DNA of 5,723 nt from an uncultured Anaerotruncus sp. (GTDB lineage Bacteria > Bacillota > Clostridia > Oscillospirales > Ruminococcaceae): assembly GCF_902490045.1 (NCBI RefSeq), contig NZ_CABUCJ010000139.1, forward strand, positions 1-5,723. Reading direction: 5' to 3'. Below the pieces are notes generated by a model. That model searched no databases. It was not told where the DNA came from and saw only the letters and a list, made by a program, of their open reading frames with translations. Positions 1 through 5,667 of the stretch are shown in pieces (the stretch's first letter is position 1; each line of letters opens with the position of its first letter). The position numbers and the translations under genes are program-made.

Positions 1-90
1 TAATCACCGGCGCCGCTTTTGCGCGCCCCGCGGCCCTGCCCGCCGATTCCTTTCCAAAAGTAAACTTACTATGAATATCCCGCAGGGAGA
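1..90. other. Non-coding upstream stretch
   Basis: No gene can be supported here. A TAA triplet at 1-3 could be the end of an upstream gene, but the window gives no way to test that. The first 50 bases are very GC-rich and the next 40 AT-richer, which fits an intergenic region leading to the promoter at 91-118. Confidence 0.4.
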
Positions 91-118
91 TTGATTTTGG
101 CGGATTATGTGGTAAAAT
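91..118 (+). promoter_or_regulatory. Candidate sigma-A promoter for the cyclophilin lipoprotein gene
   Basis: TTGATT at 91-96 (4 of 6 consensus) and TAAAAT at 113-118 (5 of 6) are separated by 16 bases in an AT-rich island within GC-rich surroundings. Transcription would start near 125, giving a leader of about 50 bases before the ATG at 177. The call rests on pattern only. Confidence 0.5.
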
Positions 119-176
119 ATGAAGAGCAATCCATGTCCTTCGGAAGATCTGTATAAAACCATGGAGGTAACATCTT

Positions 177-956
177 ATGAAAAAAATCGCCCTGCTGCTC
201 TGCGTGGTACTGATGCTTTCCACGCTGATGGTTGGCTGCAAAAAAACGGAGGCTCCCTCCCCCGAATCCGATACCCCGTCCGGGGAGGCCAGCGGACCGG
301 AAAGCATGCCGGAAACCGCGGCCGAGATCTACGCCCACAATATGGAGATCGATGAATCCACCATCGACCTGGTCCAGTTCAACACGCCCGAGGCCGGCGC
401 CCCTGTCGCGACCGTCAAGACTTCCCTCGGCGACATCAAGATGGTGCTCTTCCCCAGCGAGGCCCCCAAGGCTGTTGAAAACTTCCAGGCCCTCGTGGAA
501 AAGGGCTATTACAACGGGCTGAAAGTCTACAGCGCCGTGCCGAGCGTCCATGTCGCGACCGGCGACCCCGACAACAACGGCAGCGGCGGCGAAAGCGCCT
601 CGGGCGAGCCGTTCGAGGACGAGTACAGCCTCAACCTCTGGCACTTCAACGGCGCCGTCGCGATGGATAACGGCGGCACCCCCGGCCAGAACGGCAGCCG
701 CTTCTTCATCGTCCAGAACTCCCACATCACCGACGAGCTCGGCGACAAGATGTTCGACGGCGGCTTCCCCGAGAAGGTCATCCAGAAGTATCTCGACGTC
801 GGCGGCGTGCCGAATTACGACGCGCGCGACACCGTCTTCGGCCAGGTCATCGAGGGCATGGACGTCGTCGAGAAGATCGCGGCCGTCGCCACCGACGCGG
901 ACCACAAGCCCGTCGAAGACGTCGTGATCACCTCCGTCGAGCTGGGCACCCTCTGA
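177..956 (+). CDS. Cyclophilin-type peptidyl-prolyl isomerase homologue, lipoprotein
   Basis: A 259-residue exported protein. Residues 1-20 form a lipoprotein signal peptide with lipobox LMVGC and the lipidated Cys at 21, so the mature protein should be anchored on the outer face of the membrane. Residues 22-50 are a Pro/Ser/Glu-rich linker. From about residue 77 to the end is a cyclophilin fold: the VATVKTSLGDI strand, a GDP turn at 129-131, PFEDEY at 145-150, GSRFFIVQ at 173-180 and DTVFGQVIEGMDVV at 218-231. An insert at 182-216 (KYLDVGG) is typical of Firmicute extracellular cyclophilins. The segment matching the human CypA motif FHRxxPxFxxQ reads VYSAVPSVHVA, so the equivalents of Arg55, Phe60 and Gln63 are Ser119, Val124 and Ala127. 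Prolyl isomerase activity may therefore be weak or absent, and a chaperone or binding role is possible. GGAGGT at 163-168, eight bases before the ATG, supports the start. The fold assignment is firm; catalysis is doubtful. Confidence 0.93.
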   Translation: MKKIALLLCVVLMLSTLMVGCKKTEAPSPESDTPSGEASGPESMPETAAEIYAHNMEIDESTIDLVQFNTPEAGAPVATVKTSLGDIKMVLFPSEAPKAVENFQALVEKGYYNGLKVYSAVPSVHVATGDPDNNGSGGESASGEPFEDEYSLNLWHFNGAVAMDNGGTPGQNGSRFFIVQNSHITDELGDKMFDGGFPEKVIQKYLDVGGVPNYDARDTVFGQVIEGMDVVEKIAAVATDADHKPVEDVVITSVELGTL

Positions 957-972
957 GCGTAAACAGAAACCG

Positions 973-1003
973 AGCGCGGGACGCCAACGCGTCCCGCGCT
1001 TTT
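973..1003 (+). terminator. Hairpin with short T tract between the two lipoprotein genes
   Basis: AGCGCGGGACG (973-983) pairs perfectly with CGTCCCGCGCT (990-1000), and C984-G989 can add a twelfth pair. Three further Ts follow at 1001-1003. This looks like an intrinsic terminator, but the T tract is short, so partial read-through is likely. The ribosome binding site of the next gene begins only five bases later, at 1008, leaving no room for a separate promoter after the hairpin. It may act as an attenuator or as an mRNA-stabilising stem. Confidence 0.7.
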
Positions 1004-1023
1004 ATGTAAAGGAGACGCTTTCC

Positions 1024-1449
1024 ATGAACCATGTCAAACGCATCGCGGCGCTCGTGCTCGCGCTGGCGCTCGTCCTCTCCCTCGCCGCCTGCGGCGGCTC
1101 CAAAACCCAGAAGGTCACCGATTTTCTCGCCGAAAAGATGCCCGGCGAATATGCCGAGGCCACAAAGGCGACCGCCGTCACCGACGCGGGCGGCGGCTCC
1201 TTCAACGTCGCGCTGACGATCGACCTGCCCTCCGGCGGCGCGTCCGACGAGGACATGTTCGACACCATCGCCTTTGAGGCGAGCTACCTCATTGACGAGG
1301 TCTTTGCCGAGCCCCCCTATCCGCTCAACTTCAAAATCCACTTCCTCAAGGACGGGGTGGATTTCGCCGACATCGAGCGGGCGCACGGCGACCCTACCTT
1401 CTACCGCACCTACCAGGGGACGACCGATACCTTCCAGTTCCAGATGTGA
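1024..1449 (+). CDS. Small lipoprotein of unknown function
   Basis: A 141-residue protein I do not recognise. It begins with a Lys/Arg N-region, a hydrophobic core and a lipobox (LAAC, lipidated Cys at 23), followed by GGSK, so it should be an extracytoplasmic lipoprotein of about 119 mature residues. The mature part has no obvious motif. It looks like a small alpha/beta domain: a probable helix near residues 28-45, alternating strand-like segments at 58-68 and 99-107, and an acidic helix near 74-90. Only the lipobox cysteine is present, so disulfides are unlikely. AAAGGAG at 1008-1014, nine bases before the ATG, sets the start. It lies 67 bases after the cyclophilin lipoprotein gene on the same strand, with a terminator-like hairpin between, so it probably depends on read-through from that gene's promoter or on a promoter inside it. 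No function is proposed. Confidence 0.85.
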   Translation: MNHVKRIAALVLALALVLSLAACGGSKTQKVTDFLAEKMPGEYAEATKATAVTDAGGGSFNVALTIDLPSGGASDEDMFDTIAFEASYLIDEVFAEPPYPLNFKIHFLKDGVDFADIERAHGDPTFYRTYQGTTDTFQFQM

Positions 1450-1620
1450 GGCCGGGCGACCGGCGGCGAGTCCCTTGTCCCGGCCTAAGAGCCGCCCTTC
1501 GGGCGTTTGGCCTCGATCGGCGGCTGCGGCCGCGCTCTTGATCGCCCAGGAAATGGACGAAAGAAAGGCGCTCAGGGGGGATCCTGATCCCGGCGCTCCC
1601 GACAAAAGACACGACAGCTT
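1449..1620. other. GC-rich non-coding stretch with adjacent inverted repeats
   Basis: No gene is supported between the lipoprotein stop codon and the terminator. Structure visible by eye: an 8-bp stem AGGCCGGG (1449-1456) with CCCGGCCT (1479-1486); then an outer 6-bp stem AAGAGC (1487-1492) with GCTCTT (1534-1539) that exactly encloses two hairpins, CGCCC/GGGCG (1493-1497 with 1501-1505) and GCGGC/GCCGC (1520-1524 with 1529-1533), giving a possible three-way junction. A smaller GGGAT/ATCCC hairpin lies at 1578-1591, flanked by direct repeats GGCGCTC at 1567-1573 and 1592-1598. It could be a 3' UTR structure, a small RNA or a dispersed repeat. GC-rich DNA forms such stems easily by chance. Confidence 0.4.
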
Positions 1621-1623
1621 CTC

Positions 1624-1658
1624 AAAAAAAGAGACCGCCGACAGCGGTCTCTTTTTTT
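1624..1658. terminator. Bidirectional intrinsic terminator between convergent genes
   Basis: GAGACCGC (1631-1638) pairs perfectly with GCGGTCTC (1644-1651) around a five-base loop. Seven As precede the stem (1624-1630) and seven Ts follow it (1652-1658). Read from either strand, this is a stem followed by a U run, so it can end both the plus-strand lipoprotein transcript and the minus-strand hydratase operon, whose last stop codon is at 1674-1676. Confidence 0.93.
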
Positions 1659-1673
1659 CGTATGCGGAGCGCC

Positions 1674-2165
1674 CTACCCGACGACCTTATAGCCGTTGGT
1701 GAGGTCGCCGAGGTCGACGTAATACTTGCGGTAGTCGTCGGGGTGCACGAGCACCCGGACGGTGCAGCGGCCCTCCAGCAGGGAGGCGGGGTTGAACCAC
1801 AGGCCCTCGCTGCGAAAATTGTAGATCGTGCGGGTGGCGGAGTCGGTGTAGTGGCAGTGCACCACATAGGGGTGCCTGCCGTTCATCTCCAAAGAGGTCT
1901 GCAGGCCGCAGCCGTCGTATTCCGCGTTGATCGCGCGGCCGTTTTCGATCAGCCAGCGGCGCAGGCGCGCCCTGCGCGCGAGCACCGCGAGGCCGACGAT
2001 TCCCACGAGCAGGAAGACCAGCCCCGCCAGCCCGAAGGCCAGCAGGAAGACCGGGCCGTTCGGCGCGGTAAAGCCGAGGCCCAGGCCAATCGCGAGGAAC
2101 ACCGCGCCGAAGGCCGTAAAAAACCCGAAGAACGCCTTCATAAAGGTTGCCGGATTCCGGAACAT
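1674..2165 (-). CDS. Two-helix membrane protein, DUF3592-like
   Basis: A 163-residue membrane protein of unknown function. Two hydrophobic helices at about residues 11-33 and 39-63 form a hairpin, followed by a basic stretch (RRARLRR, 64-70) that by the positive-inside rule should be cytoplasmic. The soluble C-terminal part (about 71-163) carries WLIENGRAINAEY, NGRHPYVVHCHY, GLWFNPASLL and VLVHPDDYRKYYVDL. This pattern of a 'xNGRxPY' strand followed by a 'hPxDxxKYYVDL' strand is familiar to me from clostridial hypothetical proteins related to DUF3592; that link is from memory, not a search. The start is set by a GAGGAGGGA ribosome binding site (minus strand, 2171-2179) six bases before the ATG. 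It overlaps the TGA stop of the upstream hydratase gene (2178-2180), so the two genes are very probably cotranscribed and translationally coupled. No catalytic residues are apparent. Confidence 0.87.
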   Translation of the reverse strand: MFRNPATFMKAFFGFFTAFGAVFLAIGLGLGFTAPNGPVFLLAFGLAGLVFLLVGIVGLAVLARRARLRRWLIENGRAINAEYDGCGLQTSLEMNGRHPYVVHCHYTDSATRTIYNFRSEGLWFNPASLLEGRCTVRVLVHPDDYRKYYVDLGDLTNGYKVVG

Positions 2166-2177
2166 ATGGGTCCCTCC

Positions 2178-4469
2178 TCAGTTCTGCGCGCGGTAGTAGT
2201 TGATGAGGCAGCCTGCGAGGATGATGTCCCGCTCGTCGTCGGTCAGGTCGCCGAGCGTGAGGGTGAAGGGCCTGGTCCCCTCCTTCGTGAAGGCGTAGGC
2301 GGTGATTTCCGCCTGCTTCTCCGCGACGGCGCGGCGGATGTGGGGGATGAAGACCGCGTCGTATTTTCCGAAGGGCGGCTCGCCGGAAATCACGAAGGGC
2401 AGCATGCCCCAGTTGATGAGGTTGGAGCGGTAGCGCTTGGTGGCGTACTCCTGGGCGATGTTCGCCCAGCCGCCCAGCACCTTCTGGCAGGAGGCGGCCT
2501 GCTCGCGCGCGGAGCCGTCGCCCGGCTTGACCGCATAGACAAGCGAGCCACAGCCGATGGTCCCGCTGTCGACCTCCTTGAAGCCGTCGATCGCGCGGAT
2601 CCTGTGGATCGGGCAGTCGGGCAACCGGTCGTCGAAGGCGGTGCCCTTCTCGCGGCGGAGCGTCTCCCACTTCTGGGAGTTCTTCGCGGCCTCGACGTAC
2701 GCCGGGTCCTTGCGTGAGAGGGTGAATTCCGCCAGCTTGAGCGGGTTGGAGCGGTAGGAGGAGGTTTCGCCCGACGGGATCAGCTCGTCGGTGGTGGTGA
2801 CCGGGTCGGTGATGTAGGCGTCCACGTCGAGCAACAGGTGCTCGGTCAGCGGGGACATCTCCGGCCAGTCGGCGATGTTCGGGCCGAACTTGAGGGGCAG
2901 CTCAGGCTGCGCGCGGCCCACGCCGTCATAGACGCGGTTTTTGTAGACCTCGCCGTGGAAGACGTATTTGGGCTTGGTGAACCCGACGTCAAGGTCGGTG
3001 GCCGGGGTGAGGACGCCGTGGTTCAGGGCGGTGGCCGCGATCGAACGCGCGTCCATCAGCGCGACCGACGCGATCTGTCCGTTCCCCGGCTTGGAGCCCT
3101 CGCGGTTGGGGAAGTTGCGGGTCGAGTGGCGGATCGAGAGGCCGCCGTTGGCGGGCACGTCGCCCGCGCCGAAGCAGGGCCCGCAGAAGGCGGTGCGCAC
3201 CGTGGCGCCCGCCTGCATGAGGCTGGCGATCGCGCCGTTTTCCACGAGGCTGATGAAGACCGGCTGGCTCGACGGGTAGACCGAGAGCGCGAACTCGTCC
3301 GCGCCGATCGAGCGGCCCGCCAGGATGTCCGCCGCGTCGCAGATGTTGTCGTAGGTGCCGCCCGCGCAGCCCGCGATGACGCCCTGGTCGACCAGCAGGC
3401 GGCCGTCCTTCACCTTGTCGCGCAGGGTGAAATGGATGGCGGGGTTGTCGATCGACTTCGCGCCCTCCTTCTCCACCTCCGCGAGGATGTCCATGAGGTT
3501 GGCGTTCAGCTCGTCGATCTCATAGGCGTTGGAGGGATGGAAGGGCATCGCGATCATCGGCTTGACGGTCGAGAGGTCGACGTAGACGACCCCGTCGTAG
3601 TAGGCCGCGTCGCCCGGGGCAAGCTGCTTGAACGCCTCCCCGCGGCCGTGGGCCTCGAAGTAGTCCTTCACCTGGCCGTCGGTCGCCCACACGGAGGAGA
3701 GGCAGGTCGTCTCGGTGGTCATGACGTCGATGCCGTTGCGGTATTCGACATTCAAATTGGCGATGCCGTCTCCGATGAACTCCATGACCTTGTTTTTCAC
3801 ATAGCCCTTCTTGAACACCGCGCCGATGATCGCCAGCGCGACGTCCTGCGGGCCGACCCCCTTGTGGGGCCTGCCGGTCAGGTAGACGGCGACCACCTGC
3901 GGGCGCCTGATGTCATAGGTGCGGCAGAGCAGCTGCTTGACAAGCTCGGGGCCGCCCTCGCCGACCGCCATCGTGCCCAGCGCGCCGTAGCGCGTGTGGC
4001 TGTCCGAGCCGAGGATCATCTTTCCGCAGCCGCTCATCATCTCGCGCATATACTGGTGGATGACCGCCTGGTGCGCCGGGACGTAGATGCCGCCGTACTT
4101 TTTGGCGGCGGAGAGCCCGAACATGTGGTCGTCCTCGTTGATCGTGCCGCCCACCGCGCAGAGGGAATTGTGGCAGTTGGTGAGCACATAGGGCAGCGGG
4201 AACCGCTCAAGCCCCGACGCGCGCGCCGTCTGCACGATGCCCACATAGGTGATGTCGTGGGAGGCCATCGCGTCGAATTTGATCTTCAGGTCGTCCATAT
4301 TGCCGCTCGTGTTGTGCGCCTCAAGGATCGAATACGCAATCGTCCGTTTGCGCGCCTCCTCCTTCGGGACGGCCTTGCCCATCGCCGCCAGCGCTTCGGC
4401 GGCATGTCCATCGTCGGGGATCAGCCTGCCGCCCGCATAATAGGCGCCGGTTTCGTAAAGTTTTATCAT
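2178..4469 (-). CDS. Aconitase-superfamily hydratase, YbhJ-like
   Basis: A 763-residue cytoplasmic [4Fe-4S] hydro-lyase homologue, close in length to E. coli YbhJ (about 750 residues), the uncharacterised aconitase-like 'putative hydratase' branch. Catalytic-core signatures in order: TNCHN at 97-101, LGSDSHTRYGALG at 153-165 (the aconitase DSH motif), Cys368 in AGCAGG, the CGPC pair Cys429/Cys432 (three cluster ligands in all), and TRNFPNREG at 450-458 (the two substrate arginines). TTTDELIPSG (558-567) and Arg573 match the TTDHISPAG/Arg580 region of mitochondrial aconitase, with Glu in place of His. In the C-terminal swivel domain, GDGSAREQAA (650-659) matches GEGSSREHAA: the catalytic serine (653) and arginine (655) are kept, but the second serine is Ala and the His is Gln. 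It is therefore likely an active enzyme, on a substrate that need not be citrate; the YbhJ substrate is not established. AGGAGGT at 4476-4482, six bases before the ATG, fixes the start. The next operon gene follows 12 bases downstream. Confidence 0.93.
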   Translation of the reverse strand: MIKLYETGAYYAGGRLIPDDGHAAEALAAMGKAVPKEEARKRTIAYSILEAHNTSGNMDDLKIKFDAMASHDITYVGIVQTARASGLERFPLPYVLTNCHNSLCAVGGTINEDDHMFGLSAAKKYGGIYVPAHQAVIHQYMREMMSGCGKMILGSDSHTRYGALGTMAVGEGGPELVKQLLCRTYDIRRPQVVAVYLTGRPHKGVGPQDVALAIIGAVFKKGYVKNKVMEFIGDGIANLNVEYRNGIDVMTTETTCLSSVWATDGQVKDYFEAHGRGEAFKQLAPGDAAYYDGVVYVDLSTVKPMIAMPFHPSNAYEIDELNANLMDILAEVEKEGAKSIDNPAIHFTLRDKVKDGRLLVDQGVIAGCAGGTYDNICDAADILAGRSIGADEFALSVYPSSQPVFISLVENGAIASLMQAGATVRTAFCGPCFGAGDVPANGGLSIRHSTRNFPNREGSKPGNGQIASVALMDARSIAATALNHGVLTPATDLDVGFTKPKYVFHGEVYKNRVYDGVGRAQPELPLKFGPNIADWPEMSPLTEHLLLDVDAYITDPVTTTDELIPSGETSSYRSNPLKLAEFTLSRKDPAYVEAAKNSQKWETLRREKGTAFDDRLPDCPIHRIRAIDGFKEVDSGTIGCGSLVYAVKPGDGSAREQAASCQKVLGGWANIAQEYATKRYRSNLINWGMLPFVISGEPPFGKYDAVFIPHIRRAVAEKQAEITAYAFTKEGTRPFTLTLGDLTDDERDIILAGCLINYYRAQN

Positions 4470-4475
4470 GAAATT

Positions 4476-4482
4476 ACCTCCT
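4476..4482 (-). promoter_or_regulatory. Strong ribosome binding site of the hydratase gene
   Basis: Minus-strand AGGAGGT is a perfect Shine-Dalgarno match six bases before the ATG at 4469. It decides this start over any internal Met and suggests high translation of the hydratase. Confidence 0.9.
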
Positions 4483-4520
4483 GTATATTTTTTGAATCAA
4501 CCGCGCGCGTCATCGGCGGC

Positions 4521-4537
4521 GGAACAGGTTCTGTCCC
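4521..4537 (-). repeat. Inverted repeat in the hydratase leader
   Basis: On the minus strand GGGACAG, three bases (AAC), then CTGTTCC. In RNA all seven positions can pair (one G-U). It overlaps the predicted transcription start of the hydratase promoter (about 4533), so it could be an operator or a hairpin at the extreme 5' end of the mRNA. The element resembles GGGACAG-type dispersed inverted repeats that I recall from other bacterial genomes; this is memory, not a search. Confidence 0.5.
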
Positions 4538-4539
4538 CC

Positions 4540-4568
4540 ATTTTAACACATCAAAGCCGCCCGCGCAA
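4540..4568 (-). promoter_or_regulatory. Candidate extended -10 promoter for the hydratase operon
   Basis: Minus-strand TTGCGC (4568-4563) lies 17 bases before TAAAAT (4545-4540), which is preceded by TGT to give an extended -10 (TGTTAAAAT). The -35 is weak (3 of 6), as is common with extended -10 promoters. The predicted start near 4533 leaves a leader of about 64 bases. It lies in the divergent gap between the hydratase and the LCP-like gene. Confidence 0.55.
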
Positions 4569-4610
4569 TGAATAAGCTGTGTGCAATCCTGCCAATCCTA
4601 CTGGGTAGAC

Positions 4611-4618
4611 AGGGGGGA
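4611..4618 (+). promoter_or_regulatory. Ribosome binding site deciding a TTG start
   Basis: AGGGGGGA lies six bases before an in-frame TTG at 4625-4627. The alternative ATG at 4568 has no Shine-Dalgarno sequence before it and would add a 19-residue stretch that overlaps the -35 of the divergent promoter. Confidence 0.6.
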
Positions 4619-4624
4619 TTTCCT

Positions 4625-5506
4625 TTGCGGGAAGAAAACAAATGGCGTACCTTTTTGCTGGCGTTCACGCTGACGCTCATGCTGCTCGCCTTCATCATGG
4701 TGCTGACGGTCATGGCGGTGCAGCCGTCGATGCCCCGCCAGAATATCCGCGACGATCCGCCCGAGATCTCCTACCGGCCGACGGCGGGCGACGCGCTGAC
4801 CATGGTGGTCGTCGGCAGGGCGCAGGACGGGAGCGCCGGCGACTTCCTTCTCATCCGCTTCAATCCCCAGTACGGGCAGGTGCCCCTCGCGCTGCTGCCC
4901 CCCGAAACTCTCGTGACCCTCGGCGGCGAGCGCCTCACCCTCGCCGGGGCGTGGGAACGCGGGGGCGGCGTCTCCGTCCGCGAGGCGCTTTCCGAGCGGC
5001 TGGGCATCACCGTCGACCGGTACGCCGCCCTCTCCCGCGACGTCTTCATCCGCATCGCGCAGAAGACGGGCACCGTCGTCTTTACCCTCCCCCACGCGAT
5101 CTCCTACGAGCGGGACGGCTACTCGATCAACATTCCCGCCGGGGAACGCCGCCTCGACGCGCAGGATGTGGCCGACGTCTTCTCCTGCCCCGTTTTCGAG
5201 GGCGGCGCGCTCGGCAGAAGCGAGCTGCTCGGGGATCTCGCGGCCGCCATCGTCAACCAGAACCTCGACGCGGCCAGCGACAAGCTCTCCTCCGGGCTTT
5301 TCAAGCTCGCGGTCAACCTTGTGGACACCGACGTTTCCGCCGCCGACTACGAGCTGCGCCGCGAGGCCGCCGATTTCGTCTCCCGGCTTGACACCGACGT
5401 CTCGGGCAGCCTCGCGCCCGCGGGCACGCTGCTCGAGGGAGGCGAGCTCGAGCTTTCGGAGGAATATGTCTCGCTCATCCGCAGATATTTCGGCGCAGCG
5501 GCTTAG
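4625..5506 (+). CDS. Membrane-anchored protein with a degenerate LCP-like domain
   Basis: A 293-residue protein from the preferred TTG start (312 if the ATG at 4568 is used). A short charged N-terminus (MREENKWR) is followed by one transmembrane helix (residues 9-32), with the rest outside the cell. Residues about 56-210 follow the order of the LytR-CpsA-Psr (LCP) family, which transfers lipid-linked glycopolymers to peptidoglycan: GDFLLIRFNPQYGQVPLALLPPETLV (72-97) matches the 'DTLMLVSINPxxxxVxLLSIPRDTxV' strand pair, LGITVDRYAALS (126-137) matches the 'GIPIDYYVxVD' segment, and IPAGERRLDAQDVADVF (170-186) matches 'LxAGxQxLDGxxALAYVR'. The hallmark PRDT reads PPET, and the 'AYVRYR' arginines are missing (DVFSCP). 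Most ligands of the polyprenyl-pyrophosphate site are thus lost, suggesting a non-enzymatic or altered role. The C-terminal 80 residues are helical and acidic with no known motif. It is transcribed divergently from the hydratase. The fold is inferred by eye and is moderately secure. Confidence 0.8.
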   Translation: MREENKWRTFLLAFTLTLMLLAFIMVLTVMAVQPSMPRQNIRDDPPEISYRPTAGDALTMVVVGRAQDGSAGDFLLIRFNPQYGQVPLALLPPETLVTLGGERLTLAGAWERGGGVSVREALSERLGITVDRYAALSRDVFIRIAQKTGTVVFTLPHAISYERDGYSINIPAGERRLDAQDVADVFSCPVFEGGALGRSELLGDLAAAIVNQNLDAASDKLSSGLFKLAVNLVDTDVSAADYELRREAADFVSRLDTDVSGSLAPAGTLLEGGELELSEEYVSLIRRYFGAAA

Positions 5507-5581
5507 GCGGAGCGGGCGGGAAACCGGGGCTCCGGGGCGCGGGGGAACCTCCCCCGCGCCGCCGCGTTTCCCGCTCTCCGC
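5507..5581 (+). terminator. Long GC-rich stem after the LCP-like gene
   Basis: Starting right after the TAG stop, a nested structure is visible. Innermost is an 11-bp perfect stem GGCGCGGGGGA (5536-5546) with TCCCCCGCGCC (5550-5560). Outside it, GCGGGAAAC (5516-5524) pairs with GTTTCCCGC (5566-5574), and GCGGAG (5507-5512) pairs with CTCCGC (5576-5581). There is no run of Ts immediately after, so it is not a textbook intrinsic terminator. It could be a Rho-independent stop with a weak tail, a 3' stabilising stem, or an insulator for the tRNA promoter downstream. Confidence 0.55.
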
Positions 5582-5607
5582 GCTGGCAAAATTTTGGCGG
5601 AAACGGG

Positions 5608-5636
5608 TTGACAAGCCGCAGGCGTTATGATAGAAT
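5608..5636 (+). promoter_or_regulatory. Strong sigma-A promoter of the tRNA gene
   Basis: A perfect -35, TTGACA (5608-5613), a 17-base spacer and TAGAAT (5631-5636, 5 of 6), with TGA at 5628-5630 making an extended -10. Transcription should begin near 5643, about 25 bases before the mature 5' end of the tRNA, leaving a short leader for RNase P to remove. This is the best promoter in the window and fits a stable-RNA gene. Confidence 0.88.
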
Positions 5637-5667
5637 AAAGTTCGTCGCTATGGAGGATGTTACATCT

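Noticed and set aside
105..905. Minus-strand open frame opposite the cyclophilin gene
   Set aside because: It lies antisense to a recognisable cyclophilin and has a repetitive Val/Gly/Asp/Ala composition with no ribosome binding site of note.
928..1605. Minus-strand open frame opposite the small lipoprotein and the structured gap
   Set aside because: The plus strand has a clear lipobox protein with a good ribosome binding site. The minus-strand translation has no domain and low complexity.
1662..2717. Plus-strand open frame opposite the membrane protein and the end of the hydratase
   Set aside because: It runs through a bidirectional terminator region and two supported minus-strand genes, with a composition typical of antisense translation.
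4522..4531. GAACAGGTTC as a LexA-type SOS operator
   Set aside because: The Gram-positive LexA box is GAAC, four bases, GTTC. Here the spacing is two bases, and a YbhJ-like hydratase is not an expected SOS gene.
2838..4571. Long open frame (577 codons) on the plus strand opposite the hydratase gene
   Set aside because: It is antisense to a protein with clear aconitase motifs. Its translation is Arg/Asp/Val/Ala-rich, low-complexity and family-less, as expected from GC-rich wobble positions on the opposite strand.
4584..4599. Short direct repeat CAATCCT (4584-4590 and 4593-4599) before the LCP-like gene
   Set aside because: Two seven-base copies in an intergenic region are likely chance; no further copies or flanking structure were seen.
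4568..4624. Upstream ATG start for the LCP-like protein
   Set aside because: There is no Shine-Dalgarno sequence before it. The added 19 residues put a second hydrophobic patch ahead of the charged anchor start, and the codon overlaps the -35 of the divergent promoter. The TTG at 4625 has a good ribosome binding site.
4598..5614. Minus-strand open frame opposite the LCP-like gene
   Set aside because: The opposite frame has a transmembrane anchor and LCP-like order. This one is charged and low-complexity with no motif.
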